Counted from the first letter of the stretch, positions 33,853 through 43,890 are shown. The stretch is 64,000 bases of DNA from RGIG8775 sp045121195 (GCA_045121195.1 JBGVFO010000044.1:13995-77994); one strand, 5' to 3'. Translations and numbers: made by a program. The notes: generated by a model from the letters alone, not told the origin.

Positions 33853-35337
33853 TTAAGCCAGCAAATATTTGTATTCAACCTCTTGCGTAATGGCATTCAG
33901 GGTAAGAATGGCATAAATCGCGAGGGCGGTGCAGATCAGAAAATCTACGATCCACATAAAGGTCACCGCCTTGACGAGCAGGATATAGCAGACGCCGCTG
34001 ACAAGGCAAAGGGCAGAAAGGATCGCAAGAACAACAAGACGTTTGCACAGCATATTGTGTACGTACCGTATTTTGTCATCCATCTGCACGTTTCCGTCTC
34101 TGACGGGCGCAAAGCCGGTATATTGCTTGATAACGGCAGACAGAACGGGAAGGAGAGAGATCATCATCGCGAAGAAGAGAAGGGAATCGGCGATCTCTAC
34201 CACCTGAAGCTGACGGAACGCCTCGTACGATTCCAACCGAATATCGGTCAAGCTCAAGGTGTGCTTGAGGAAAAACTGTGACGAGGTGATCTGTGTAAAT
34301 ACCGAGAACACACCGTATACGGCACAGAACACGTAGGAATATACGGGAATCTTCACCAGCTTTTTCAGAAGAAGAAGGGCAACCAATATCAGCGCGGCAC
34401 AAATCACGTCGGGCAGAATATTGACGGTGTTGCTTTCCATATAGATGTCTGCGCAGAAGACAAGTCCTACGCTCATTACGAGGAAGGCGAACTTTACGGC
34501 GCGCTGAATGAATATGTAGGTTTTCGGTTCTACCTCGGTGACGTATTTTTGGATGAGTGCCTCCATGAAGCCCCGATCCTTCATGATAGAAAAGACGTAT
34601 CGAAGAACACGGATCAGCCAAACGATACCGAAGGGAAGAACCAGGAAAATGGCAAAGGTACGGAACATTCCGATAAAATCGTAGAGGAAGTTGAAGCGGC
34701 TGGCTTCGTCATAGGACGAGAGCGTCAGCGCGGAGAACTCGGGCAATACGGTTATGAGGGCACGGAATACGATAAAGAGCGTCGTAAGGTGCGCGGTTCC
34801 CACCGTAGCGTTTTTCGGCTTGGGAATCTCCCGTATCGGGCGTTCGGGCAAGCCCTTCTGTCGGCGGCGTCTGTTTTCCGCTTCAAGACGCCGTTCCTCT
34901 TTTGCGCGTCGCGCTTCGTAGCGTCGTTTTGCGCCCTCGGAGATTCTGAATACGGCGGACGCCTCCATGCGAGAGCCTAAATAGAGAAAGCCCTCAAAGA
35001 ATTCATTGTAGGCACGAAGCAAAAACAGGATCTCAACGGCGGCAAAAATGAAGGAGAGAAGAAGAAACGTGGTCGGACGTTCTTTTCCTGTTACCATTCC
35101 AAAGAGAAGGAAGATCGAGAGAAACTGAACGACGCTTGCGATCAGCATCCTCTTGAAATATTTTAAGGATTCCTCAAAATGATAATTCATATCGGCAAGC
35201 TGCGTGACGCCGATACAGATCAGCCAATAGCCAATGAAGTCGGGAAGGGGATCGATGATACTTGCCGTAGGGTTAAAGAGGAACAGAAACGCCGCCAAGA
35301 CGAATCCGAGTCCCAGATTTTTGCGAGCTTTTCCCAT
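33853..35337 (-). CDS. Polytopic membrane protein with Arg-rich loop, unknown function
   Basis: 494 residues with about ten hydrophobic helices (for example GLGFVLAAFLFLFNP, LIASVVQFLSIFLLFGMV, AALILVALLLLKKL, LVVLAILSALCLVSGVCYILL). A very basic cytoplasmic loop lies at about residues 135-175 (RRYEARRAKEERRLEAENRR and following). I recognise no family motif. It starts 9 bases after the preceding 245-residue membrane gene behind GAGGTCC and is third in the secA transcript; the shared topology and position suggest the two membrane proteins work together. Confidence 0.78.
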   Translation of the reverse strand: MGKARKNLGLGFVLAAFLFLFNPTASIIDPLPDFIGYWLICIGVTQLADMNYHFEESLKYFKRMLIASVVQFLSIFLLFGMVTGKERPTTFLLLSFIFAAVEILFLLRAYNEFFEGFLYLGSRMEASAVFRISEGAKRRYEARRAKEERRLEAENRRRRQKGLPERPIREIPKPKNATVGTAHLTTLFIVFRALITVLPEFSALTLSSYDEASRFNFLYDFIGMFRTFAIFLVLPFGIVWLIRVLRYVFSIMKDRGFMEALIQKYVTEVEPKTYIFIQRAVKFAFLVMSVGLVFCADIYMESNTVNILPDVICAALILVALLLLKKLVKIPVYSYVFCAVYGVFSVFTQITSSQFFLKHTLSLTDIRLESYEAFRQLQVVEIADSLLFFAMMISLLPVLSAVIKQYTGFAPVRDGNVQMDDKIRYVHNMLCKRLVVLAILSALCLVSGVCYILLVKAVTFMWIVDFLICTALAIYAILTLNAITQEVEYKYLLA

Positions 35338-35346
35338 AGAAGGACC

Positions 35347-36084
35347 TCACTTTTTCTTGTTCTTTTTGCGAGACGGTTTTTGTTTTGTCTCGCTTTTTTC
35401 TTCCAACTTTTGCTGATAGCTTTCCCGAAGCTTGCGAACCTCCTCCGCCTTTTGCTCCCGCTCCTCGCGCAGGCGGTTGACAAAGGCGAAGCGCGAAGGG
35501 CGTACCGCCATTTCGGTGTCGTCGGGAGCGCATATTTTTGCGTAGCAGGAAAACAGAAAGGCAAGAACGACCACGGGATAGAGAAGGCTGGCGAGAGCCG
35601 CGCCCAGTGTCAGAAGACGGAAGGCGTTACTGCTCTCAACGGTCGGGATGGTGCCAAGCACCGAAAGCGCCAGCTTCCAGACGCCCACAAGACAAACGAC
35701 GATCATACACCAGACCGCCCGCGGAGGAATCCCGTCCGCTTCCGCATCCTTGGCGATCTCCCGAATTCCAACCAAAAGAAGCACTTGAAACAGGGTGGAA
35801 AGCACCACGGACAGGAGGGAGACCAAGAACACGTTTTGCTCAGAAAAGAGGGAGAGCGGGAGCGACGTGAGCGTGGCAAGCAGGTGTCCTGCGTCAAACA
35901 GTGCACACAGGGACAGCAAAAAGAGGGGAACGGTGGTGTGGGAAAGACGGTGCTTATACTCCGAAAGCTTTCCAATGGCGGAAAACATAATGGCGTAGCC
36001 CACGATTCGGAAGGCAAAGCCGTAATTGTTGACCGACATCAGAAAGGCGATGAAATATCCGATAAATAAAAGTCCGAAGCCCAT
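35347..36084 (-). CDS. Membrane protein with basic C-terminal tail, unknown function
   Basis: 245 residues, about six hydrophobic helices in the first 190 residues, then a charged, probably coiled-coil tail (LREEREQKAEEVRKLRESYQ and a Lys-rich end RKKNKKK). There is no recognisable catalytic motif. It starts 9 bases after the secA stop with its AAGGAG next to that stop, so it is co-transcribed with secA. The basic tail could contact nucleic acid or acidic lipid headgroups; that is speculation. Confidence 0.78.
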   Translation of the reverse strand: MGFGLLFIGYFIAFLMSVNNYGFAFRIVGYAIMFSAIGKLSEYKHRLSHTTVPLFLLSLCALFDAGHLLATLTSLPLSLFSEQNVFLVSLLSVVLSTLFQVLLLVGIREIAKDAEADGIPPRAVWCMIVVCLVGVWKLALSVLGTIPTVESSNAFRLLTLGAALASLLYPVVVLAFLFSCYAKICAPDDTEMAVRPSRFAFVNRLREEREQKAEEVRKLRESYQQKLEEKSETKQKPSRKKNKKK

Positions 36085-36093
36085 AGTTTCTCC

Positions 36094-38859
36094 TTACTGT
36101 TGGCTATCCTTAAGACCACAGCACTTTTTGTACTTTTTGCCGCTTCCGCAAGGGCAGAGAGCATTGCGGTCGATCTTCTCCGAAGCCTTTTTCACTACCG
36201 TTTTCTTCGCGATTGCGCCTTCAAAGCCCTCGGTGGTAGGGGTAGCTACCGCTACGCGCTTGGTCATCGCGGTTGCGGGAACTGCGGTGAGGACGTTGCG
36301 AACGGTGGTTTCACGAATCTCATCCACCATCGCGTCGAACATATCCGAACCCTGAATGCGGTATTCAATGGCAGGATTTCTCTGGGCGTAGGAGTGCAGA
36401 TTGATAGAGGACTTCAGATCGTCCATCATATCGATATGCTCCATCCAGTTGACGTCGACGGCGCGAAGGAGGATAGATCTTTCCACCTCGCGGAAGATCT
36501 CCTCGCCAAACAGCGCGGGCTTGCCTTCGTAAAGCTCGATCGCCCTGTCGCACAACAGGTCGCGAAGCTCGGTTCGGTCGAGAGTCTTGAGCTCCTCGGG
36601 GGTATATACAAAATCCTCCTCGGTGCAGAGAAGCCCCTTGTATTTGTCGCGAATTCCGTCGAGATTCCAGTTTTGGGGATCCTCGTCGACGGTGAATTGC
36701 TCCACCGCCATAGAAATGGTGGTGATGATCATATTGCGGATCTTTTCGGAAATGTCCTCGCCGTCCAGCACCTCGCGTCTTTGCTTGTAGATGATGGTTC
36801 GTTGCTGATTCATCACGTCATCGTAGGTCAGCACGTTCTTACGGCGCTTGAAGTTGTTGTCCTCGATCTGCTTCTGCGCGCTTTCAATGGAATTGGAAAG
36901 AATGCGAGCGTCGATTTGGGTATCTTCCTCAAGACCGAGGCGCTCCACGATCTTCACGATGCGCTCGCTTCCAAAGAGGCGCATCAGATCGTCCTCAAAG
37001 GAAAGATAGAATCGGGATTCACCGGGGTCACCCTGGCGTCCCGAACGACCGCGGAGCTGATTGTCGATACGTCGGCTTTCGTGACGCTCGGTTCCGAGAA
37101 TGAACAGACCGCCCGCTTTGCGGACCGCCTCTGCCTCGGGCGCGATTTCCGCCTTGAATTTTTCATACAGCTCGCGGAAGATCCTGCGTGCGTTTTGTAC
37201 GTTTTCGTCGTCGATCTCCGCCGTTCCCGTCGCCATCGCGATCAGATCCTCGTCGATCTCCATCTTCCGCATTTCCTTTTTTGCCATATGCTCGGGATTG
37301 CCGCCCAACATAATATCGGTTCCGCGCCCCGCCATATTGGTGGAAATGGTGACCGCGCCAAGCTTACCTGCCTGTGCGACGATCTCCGCCTCCTTCTCGT
37401 GATGCTTGGCGTTGAGGACCGCGTGGGGAATCTTGTGATCCTTGAGGGCTTTGGAGAGCTCTTCGGATTTTTCAATGGATACGGTACCCACAAGAACAGG
37501 CTGTCCTTTTTTATGGCAAGCGATGACCTGCTGGATGATGGCGTTATACTTGCCCTTTACGTTCTTGTAAACGGCATCCTCGTGGTCCTTGCGGATCATA
37601 GGCTTGTTTGTGGGGATCTCGATCACGTCAAGGTGATAGATGTCCTGGAATTCCGCCTCCTCGGTCAGCGCCGTTCCCGTCATGCCCGAAAGCTTTTCGT
37701 ACATACGGAAGTAGTTCTGGAAGGTGATCGTCGCCAGGGTCTTGTTTTCCTTTTCGATCTTGACGTGCTCTTTTGCCTCGATCGCCTGATGCAGACCGTT
37801 GGAGTAACGGCGTCCCGGCATCAGACGGCCCGTGAAGGAATCAACGATCATGACACCGTTTTCGTTCACCACGTAATCTACGTCCCGATGCATAATACCG
37901 TGAGCGCGGATCGCTTGATTGATGTGGTGCGCCAGCTCTGCGTTTTCTGCCTCGGTAAGGGCGGATCTGCTCTCGTCGTCAAAGGTATCAAGATTGAAGA
38001 ATTTTTCTGCCTTTTTTGTGCCGCGGGGGGTGAGGGTCACGTTCCGTGCCTTCTCATCCACGATGTAGTCCGCGTCGATATTGTCAACCTCTTCTTTGCT
38101 ATCGGATTCTTTGATAACAAGCTTTTTCAGCGTGCGGACAAAGGCGTCTGCACGGTCGTAGAGATCGGTTGCCTTTTCACCTGCACCTGAAATAATAAGG
38201 GGGGTGCGTGCTTCGTCGATAAGGATCGAGTCCACCTCGTCCACGATGGCGTATACATGTCCGCGCTGTACGATGCGCTCGCGGTAAAGTGCCATATTGT
38301 CGCGCAGATAGTCAAAGCCGAACTCGTTATTGGTTCCGTAGGTGATATCCGCGTCGTATGCTTCGTGCTTTTCCTTTTGGCTCTGTCCGTGCACGACAAG
38401 TCCTGTCTTGAGTCCCATAAAGGCGTAGACCCGTCCCATTTCCTCACTGTCGCGGCGAGCGAGATAGTCGTTTACCGTGACGATGTGGACACCGCGCCCC
38501 GTTAAGGCGTTGAGGTAGGCGGGCATGGTTGCAACCAAGGTCTTACCCTCACCGGTCTTCATTTCCGCGATCCTGCCTTGATGCAGAATAATACCGCCGA
38601 TCAGCTGGACGCGGAAGGGACGCTTCCCTAAGATTCTGTCGTCCGCCTCACGAACGGCGGCGAAGGCGTCTGGCAAAATATCATCCAGCGTCTCGCCTGC
38701 CGCAAGGCGGTCCTTGAGGAGAGACGTAGTCGCAGCAAGCTGCTCGTTGGTCATAGCGTTATATTTGTCGGCAAGTGCTTCGATCGCGTCGACCGTGGCG
38801 CGGATCTTCTTCAGTTGCTTTTCACTGTACGTGCCGAAGAGTTTTGTTGCAAGTCCCAT
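36094..38859 (-). CDS. secA: Preprotein translocase ATPase subunit SecA
   Basis: Motor ATPase that drives unfolded preproteins through SecYEG. 921 residues. Motifs: Walker A MKTGEGKTLVA (about residue 105), VDEVDSILIDEARTPLIISG, TNMAGRGTDIMLGGNPEH (about 515), HESRRIDNQLRGRSGRQGDPG (about 605), and a C-terminal SEC-C zinc motif CPCGSGKKYKKCCG. The ATG at 38859 is preferred because AAAGGAA sits seven bases upstream, compared with the ATG at 38877, which has none. It is the first gene of a three-gene minus-strand operon. Confidence 0.96.
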   Translation of the reverse strand: MGLATKLFGTYSEKQLKKIRATVDAIEALADKYNAMTNEQLAATTSLLKDRLAAGETLDDILPDAFAAVREADDRILGKRPFRVQLIGGIILHQGRIAEMKTGEGKTLVATMPAYLNALTGRGVHIVTVNDYLARRDSEEMGRVYAFMGLKTGLVVHGQSQKEKHEAYDADITYGTNNEFGFDYLRDNMALYRERIVQRGHVYAIVDEVDSILIDEARTPLIISGAGEKATDLYDRADAFVRTLKKLVIKESDSKEEVDNIDADYIVDEKARNVTLTPRGTKKAEKFFNLDTFDDESRSALTEAENAELAHHINQAIRAHGIMHRDVDYVVNENGVMIVDSFTGRLMPGRRYSNGLHQAIEAKEHVKIEKENKTLATITFQNYFRMYEKLSGMTGTALTEEAEFQDIYHLDVIEIPTNKPMIRKDHEDAVYKNVKGKYNAIIQQVIACHKKGQPVLVGTVSIEKSEELSKALKDHKIPHAVLNAKHHEKEAEIVAQAGKLGAVTISTNMAGRGTDIMLGGNPEHMAKKEMRKMEIDEDLIAMATGTAEIDDENVQNARRIFRELYEKFKAEIAPEAEAVRKAGGLFILGTERHESRRIDNQLRGRSGRQGDPGESRFYLSFEDDLMRLFGSERIVKIVERLGLEEDTQIDARILSNSIESAQKQIEDNNFKRRKNVLTYDDVMNQQRTIIYKQRREVLDGEDISEKIRNMIITTISMAVEQFTVDEDPQNWNLDGIRDKYKGLLCTEEDFVYTPEELKTLDRTELRDLLCDRAIELYEGKPALFGEEIFREVERSILLRAVDVNWMEHIDMMDDLKSSINLHSYAQRNPAIEYRIQGSDMFDAMVDEIRETTVRNVLTAVPATAMTKRVAVATPTTEGFEGAIAKKTVVKKASEKIDRNALCPCGSGKKYKKCCGLKDSQQ

Positions 38860-38964
38860 TTTGATTTCCTTTCTCATGAGGCGTTGTTACCTCTTATTAT
38901 ACTACATTATTGATAATAAAGAAATAGATATTTGTAAATTTTATTGAATTCTTTCAAAATTCTC

Positions 38965-38993
38965 TTGAAAAGCGCCCCGAAAAATAATATAAT
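38965..38993 (+). promoter_or_regulatory. Promoter of the trmL-mnmA operon
   Basis: TTGAAA (38965-38970), 17 bases, TATAAT (38988-38993), 30 bases before the trmL ATG. Confidence 0.78.
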
Positions 38994-39023
38994 AGAGGGG
39001 ACACCCGAAAAGGAGGGAAGGAC

Positions 39024-39533
39024 ATGACGAAACTTCATATTATTCTTCACGAACCGGAGATCCCTCAGAATACGGGGAACATTGCGAGAACCTGCGCGGC
39101 GACGGGGGCATCGTTGCACATTATCCGCCCCATGGGCTTTGAGATCGACGATAAAAAGCTGAAGCGCGCCGGACTTGACTATTGGCATCAGCTTGACATT
39201 ACCTATTATGACGATTTCGCGGATTTTTGCGCCAAGCATCCCGACGCGTCCATCTACTATTTTTCCACCAAAGCGCCCCGCGCTTACACAGAGATCCGTT
39301 ATTGCGAAAGCGACGTCTTTTTGATGTTCGGTAAGGAGACCCGCGGGCTTCCCGAAGAGCTTCTTTACGCCAATCCCGACCGATGTGTTCGCATCCCTAT
39401 GCGGGACAAGCTCAGAAGCCTGAATCTGTCCAACTCCGTGGCGATCGCCGTTTACGAGGTGCTTCGACAGCAGGACTTCGAGGGGCTTCGCGAGGACGGG
39501 GAATTGACTCAATTTTCCTGGAGCGAGGGCTAA
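39024..39533 (+). CDS. trmL: tRNA (cytidine/uridine-34-2'-O)-methyltransferase
   Basis: SPOUT-class enzyme that 2'-O-methylates the wobble base of certain tRNA-Leu. 169 residues. IILHEPEIPQNTGNIARTCAA (about 6-26), LMFGKETRGLPEELL (about 99-113) and MRDKLRSLNLSNSVAIAVYEVLRQ (about 126-150) are the three SPOUT motifs that form the knotted SAM site. It is preceded by AGGAGGGAAGG and followed 3 bases later by mnmA, making a small tRNA-modification operon. Confidence 0.94.
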   Translation: MTKLHIILHEPEIPQNTGNIARTCAATGASLHIIRPMGFEIDDKKLKRAGLDYWHQLDITYYDDFADFCAKHPDASIYYFSTKAPRAYTEIRYCESDVFLMFGKETRGLPEELLYANPDRCVRIPMRDKLRSLNLSNSVAIAVYEVLRQQDFEGLREDGELTQFSWSEG

Positions 39534-39536
39534 CGG

Positions 39537-40571
39537 ATGAAGAAGGTTATGTTAGGAATGAGCGGAGGCGTTGACAGTACCGTCGCCGCTTATCTTGTTA
39601 AAAAAGAAGGATACGAGGTCGTGGGCGTGACCCTTTCTCTGTACCCGGAGAACGGTCTTGCCGAGGCGGAGGAGGCGCGTCGCGTTGCGGCGGCAATGGG
39701 GATCGCCCACGAAACGGTGGATCTTTCCGCGCCCTTTCACAAAGAGGTGATCGAACGCTTTATTTGCGCGTATCAGGCAGGAGCAACCCCCAATCCGTGC
39801 ATCGATTGCAATCGCTATATCAAATTTGGCGAGATGCTTCGTTATGCGGAGGAAAGAGCGGCTGATCTCGTGGGAACGGGACATTACGCAAGAATCGAGC
39901 GGGATGCGAACGGCAGATATCTGCTCAAGCGCGCCGTGGATATTACCAAGGACCAGACCTACGTTCTGTATTCTCTCAATCAGCAACAGCTTGCCCATAC
40001 CCTGCTTCCTCTTGGCGGATACCGCAAGAGTGAGATCCGCGAGATCGCGGAGGCGGAGGGATTTATCAACGCGAGAAAGCACGACAGTCAGGATATCTGC
40101 TTCGTGCCCGATGGAGATTATGCGTCCTTTATTGAGAGGTACACGGGCAAAACCTTTGCGGAGGGAGACTTTGTTGACAAGAACGGCGTCGTTCTCGGTC
40201 GGCATCGCGGTATGATCCGCTATACCGTGGGACAGCGCAAGGGTCTTGGGATCGCGTTGGGTAAGCCCGCCTTCGTCTGTGCGAAATGCGCGGCGACCAA
40301 CACCGTGACCCTCGGAGAGAACGCCGACCTGTTTTCAAAGGACTTGACGGCACATGACGTCAATCTGATCGCCTGCGATTCCATCCCCACGCCGATCCGC
40401 GTGACGGCAAAGATCCGATACGGACAAAACGAAACGCCCGCCACGGTGGAGCAGATCGGGGAAGGGCGCATCCACGTAGAATTTGATACGCCCCAAAGAG
40501 CGATCGCCAAGGGACAGTCGGTGGTGCTTTATGACGGCGATACCGTCGTAGGAGGCGGTATTATAGAATGA
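39537..40571 (+). CDS. mnmA: tRNA-specific 2-thiouridylase
   Basis: Adds sulfur to wobble uridine-34 of tRNA Lys, Glu and Gln. PP-loop GMSGGVDSTVAAYLV (about 7-21), the first catalytic Cys region NPCIDCNRYIKFGE (about 82-95), GTGHYARIE, QTYVLYSLNQQQLAH, the second Cys in DSQDICFVPDG (about 183) and GQRKGLGIA. 344 residues, at the short end for the family but with all domains. It needs a sulfur relay from a cysteine desulfurase; one candidate is encoded at 25.7 kb. Confidence 0.94.
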   Translation: MKKVMLGMSGGVDSTVAAYLVKKEGYEVVGVTLSLYPENGLAEAEEARRVAAAMGIAHETVDLSAPFHKEVIERFICAYQAGATPNPCIDCNRYIKFGEMLRYAEERAADLVGTGHYARIERDANGRYLLKRAVDITKDQTYVLYSLNQQQLAHTLLPLGGYRKSEIREIAEAEGFINARKHDSQDICFVPDGDYASFIERYTGKTFAEGDFVDKNGVVLGRHRGMIRYTVGQRKGLGIALGKPAFVCAKCAATNTVTLGENADLFSKDLTAHDVNLIACDSIPTPIRVTAKIRYGQNETPATVEQIGEGRIHVEFDTPQRAIAKGQSVVLYDGDTVVGGGIIE

Positions 40572-40589
40572 AAAGAAAAGGAAAAAGCA

Positions 40590-42989
40590 ATGACACTTGA
40601 ACAACGGTATATCAGCGTCAAACGGGCGCTTTTCGATAAAGCTTACAAAAATCTCAACGATATGCAGCGACAGGCGGTGTTCACCGTCAACGATCCGCTT
40701 TTGATCATTGCGGGGGCGGGAAGCGGAAAGACCACCGTGCTCGTCCGCAGGATCGCCTTCATCATTAAATACGGAAACGCCTACATGAGCGAGGCGGTTC
40801 CTTTCGGAATTGACGAAACGCACGTAAAGGAGTTGGAGGAGGCGCTTGTCTCGCCTCTCGGCTTCGACGAGAAGCTGCTGGAGGGCTTTGCCTCCGATCC
40901 CTGTCCGCCGTGGCGTATGCTTGCCATCACCTTCACCAATAAGGCGGCGCGGGAGATCAAGGAGCGCTTGACCAAGGAGATCGGCGATCCCGATGTGTCC
41001 AAGGAGATATGGGCAGGCACCTTCCACTCGATCTGTATGCGGATCCTCCGCATCTACGGAGAGAAGGTGGGTTACCGTCCCGGCTTCTCTATTTACGATA
41101 CCGAGGACTCCAAAAAAGCGGTTGCCTCGGCAATGAAGGCGCTGAACATCGATGATAAGGCGTTCCCCCTCAAGAGCGTGGTGAACGTGATCAGCGATGC
41201 CAAAAACCGCCTGATGACACCCGAGATGCTGGCAGAGGATGGCGCAAAGGACTTCCGAATCAGCAAGATCGCCAAGATCTATCAGCGCTATCAGGACGAA
41301 ATGATGAAGTCCAACGTTCTGGACTTTGACGACATCATTATGAAAACGGTGGAGCTGCTCAAAAAGCACGAGGACGTGCGGACCTATTATCAGAACCGCT
41401 TCCGCTACGTCTGCGTGGACGAGTATCAGGACACCAACACCGCACAGTTCGTGTTGACCGCCCTTTTGGCAGGTGGTTACCGCAACCTTATGGTAGTCGG
41501 TGACGACGACCAGAGCATCTATAAGTTCCGCGGCGCTACCATAGAAAATATTCTGAACTTTGACCGCACCTTCAAGGGAGCCGCGGTTATCAAGCTGGAG
41601 CAGAATTACCGTTCTACGCAGACCATTCTCGACGCGGCAAACGCCGTGATCGCCCACAACCTCGGACGGAGAGGAAAGAATCTTTGGACGAACGCGGGCG
41701 AGGGTGAAAAGATCCTTGTCAAAAAGGTGGACGATCAGAACGCGGAATCCCGCTTTATCGTAGACCGCATCCACGCGATGGTGGCGGCAAAGACGGCGGA
41801 ATATCGGGATTTCGCGGTGCTTTACCGCAACAACGCGCAGTCGGGTACCATCGAGCGTACCTTTGTAAAAAGCGGCATTCCTTACCGCATGCTTGGGGGA
41901 ACGCGCTTCAACGAGCGTAAGGAAATACGGGATATCGTAGCCTACCTGCATCTGATCGAGAACCACAATGACCGCGAGCGACTTCTCCGTATCATCAATG
42001 AGCCCAAGCGAAAGATCGGCGACGTTACCCTTGCCGCCGTATCGGAGCTTGCCGCGACGGAGGGGGTCACGATGTTTGAGATCCTTGAGCACGCCGACCG
42101 CTATCCCGCCCTCAAATCCTCCGCACCCCGTCTTATGGAGTTCGCGAATCTGATCAACTATCTGTCGGGCTTGCTTGGGGACGTTTCTTTGGAGACCCTC
42201 GTGCGGGAGACCCTTGACCGCTCGGGATACCGCCAGATGCTGATCGACGGCGGAGAGCCCGAGAAGGACCGCCTTGATAACATCGAGGAATTTGTGTCCA
42301 GCGTCATTGAGTATGAGCGCGCTATGGCGGAGGAACGCCCCGATGAGGCACCTACACTGACCGGCTTCCTTGAGGAAACCGCTTTGGTCGCCGACGTGGA
42401 TAAATACGACGAATCGGCAGACGCCGTCGTGATGATGACGGTACATAGCGCCAAGGGACTTGAATTTCCCATCGTCTTTTTGCCCGGTATGGAGGACGGG
42501 ATCTTCCCCGGCTCTCAGGCGGTGATGGAGGGAGATAGCGAGATCGAGGAGGAGCGCCGTCTGGCGTACGTGGCGATCACGAGAGCCAAGCGAGAGCTTT
42601 GCATCTCGTATGCCAACTGTCGCTTGCTTTACGGCAGGACGCAGTACAATCCGCCCTCTCGCTTTATCAAGGAGATTCCCGAGGCTTTAGTCAATAATCC
42701 CACAAAGGAACGTCGCCCGTATACGTCGGGAACGACGACCTCCTTCAGCGGCTTTTCTCCTCGGAGAGAAACACTCACCGTGGGCACAACGCCCGCCGTT
42801 CCCCGACCCGCAAGCGCTACGAGGGAGCGGTTCGCGGAGGGAGATCGGGTCTTGCATCCCACATTTGGAGAGGGCGATATTCTGTCCGCCAAGCAGCTTG
42901 GTGCTGATGTTCTGTACGAGATCGCTTTCGACCGCGCGGGGACCAAAAAGCTGATGGCAACCTTTGCCAAGCTGAAAAAGATCAACTGA
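40590..42989 (+). CDS. pcrA: UvrD/PcrA-type ATP-dependent DNA helicase
   Basis: 799-residue superfamily 1A helicase. Q motif LNDMQRQAVF, Walker A IAGAGSGKTTVLVRR (about 34-48), motif Ia MLAITFTNKAAREI, motif II VCVDEYQDTNTAQF (about 273), motif III VVGDDDQSIYKFRGA, motif IV KLEQNYRSTQTILDAAN, motif V TVHSAKGLEFPIVF (about 617), motif VI YVAITRAKRELCISYA. The C-terminal tail has the short VLHPTFGEGDIL Tudor-like element of PcrA. It starts 18 bases after mnmA and is likely in the same transcript. Confidence 0.93.
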   Translation: MTLEQRYISVKRALFDKAYKNLNDMQRQAVFTVNDPLLIIAGAGSGKTTVLVRRIAFIIKYGNAYMSEAVPFGIDETHVKELEEALVSPLGFDEKLLEGFASDPCPPWRMLAITFTNKAAREIKERLTKEIGDPDVSKEIWAGTFHSICMRILRIYGEKVGYRPGFSIYDTEDSKKAVASAMKALNIDDKAFPLKSVVNVISDAKNRLMTPEMLAEDGAKDFRISKIAKIYQRYQDEMMKSNVLDFDDIIMKTVELLKKHEDVRTYYQNRFRYVCVDEYQDTNTAQFVLTALLAGGYRNLMVVGDDDQSIYKFRGATIENILNFDRTFKGAAVIKLEQNYRSTQTILDAANAVIAHNLGRRGKNLWTNAGEGEKILVKKVDDQNAESRFIVDRIHAMVAAKTAEYRDFAVLYRNNAQSGTIERTFVKSGIPYRMLGGTRFNERKEIRDIVAYLHLIENHNDRERLLRIINEPKRKIGDVTLAAVSELAATEGVTMFEILEHADRYPALKSSAPRLMEFANLINYLSGLLGDVSLETLVRETLDRSGYRQMLIDGGEPEKDRLDNIEEFVSSVIEYERAMAEERPDEAPTLTGFLEETALVADVDKYDESADAVVMMTVHSAKGLEFPIVFLPGMEDGIFPGSQAVMEGDSEIEEERRLAYVAITRAKRELCISYANCRLLYGRTQYNPPSRFIKEIPEALVNNPTKERRPYTSGTTTSFSGFSPRRETLTVGTTPAVPRPASATRERFAEGDRVLHPTFGEGDILSAKQLGADVLYEIAFDRAGTKKLMATFAKLKKIN

Positions 42990-43001
42990 CGGAGGTTCGT
43001 T

Positions 43002-43889
43002 ATGCGAGAATATCTCTCTTGGTTTTTCAAGGAGTTTGCCTATGCGGACGAGGCAGCCGCCGCTTTGAGGGCGGGATACGACGGCGTTTATGAAAATCCC
43101 GAGGCTGCCCGGATCTTTGACGGGATCCTTGCCGCATACAGGCAGGATTATTCCTGCGATTACAAGGCTCTCCTCTTGGACTGCGATAAGGCGGCGGCGC
43201 TTTGCGGCGTTCATTCTTATACCGTCCGCTTGCTTGCCTTTATCTGTATGAGCCGTCGCCTTCGGGAGCTGTATTGCGAGAAGGGATTTGACCTTGCCGT
43301 GTGGCACAACAGTATGCTGGATCTTAAATATAAGCTGATCGAGTGTAAGATGATTAAGGGAATTTACGGCTCCTTCGTGGCAAGCTGGTTCGACCGCTTC
43401 TTCAATATGACGCGGTTTGCGCTTGGCAGATTGCAGTTTGAGGTGGTGCCATTCAAGCACGTCTATGAGAAGGACGGCAAGCGGCTTGCCCCCGATTCAC
43501 CCGTTATCAACGTGCATATCCCCAGAACCGAAACCCCTCTGGACAGACAGAGCTGTCTTGACGCCTACGCTATGGCAAGGGCGTTTTTCAAGGATTCCTT
43601 TCAGGAAACGCCCATGGCGTTTGTGTGCGGATCCTGGCTGTTGTTTGAAAAGCTTCGCGAGCTTCTTCCCGAAACGGCGAACATCATTCGCTTTATGAAT
43701 GATTACGATGTTATTGAAACAACCTACGCCAAGGAGGGAGATTACGCCGGCATTTGGACGATCTTCGGAATGGATTGCCCCGAGGAGCTGGACGAGCTTC
43801 CCGAGGATTCCACCCTGAGAAGGAGATACAAGGCGTACCTCAAGGACGGAGGCTGTCACGGTCGCGGCTTTGGCGTCTTCTTTGCATAG
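43002..43889 (+). CDS. Conserved protein resembling GNAT_C-type acyltransferase-associated domain
   Basis: 295-residue soluble protein. The C-terminal part with INVHIPRTETPLDRQSCLDAYAMARAFFK, FVCGSWLLFEKLRELLPETANIIRFMNDYDVI resembles the GNAT-like C-terminal domain of clostridial acyltransferase-related proteins. No N-terminal acetyl-CoA P-loop (R/Q-x-x-G-x-G/A) is obvious, so activity is doubtful. It follows pcrA by 12 bases behind GGAGG and ends at a strong terminator. Assignment by pattern memory only. Confidence 0.6.
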   Translation: MREYLSWFFKEFAYADEAAAALRAGYDGVYENPEAARIFDGILAAYRQDYSCDYKALLLDCDKAAALCGVHSYTVRLLAFICMSRRLRELYCEKGFDLAVWHNSMLDLKYKLIECKMIKGIYGSFVASWFDRFFNMTRFALGRLQFEVVPFKHVYEKDGKRLAPDSPVINVHIPRTETPLDRQSCLDAYAMARAFFKDSFQETPMAFVCGSWLLFEKLRELLPETANIIRFMNDYDVIETTYAKEGDYAGIWTIFGMDCPEELDELPEDSTLRRRYKAYLKDGGCHGRGFGVFFA

Positions 43890-43890
43890 A

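Noticed and set aside
33611..33856. 81-residue hydrophobic frame (V/I/L repeats) on the plus strand
   Set aside because: It is the antisense of the Asn/Gln repeat: CAG/AAC repeats read backwards give Val/Leu/Ile codons. It has no ribosome site, while the minus-strand frame has one.
36100..38190. 696-codon open frame opposite secA
   Set aside because: secA motifs on the minus strand are unambiguous; the antisense frame has no ribosome site and no recognisable domain.
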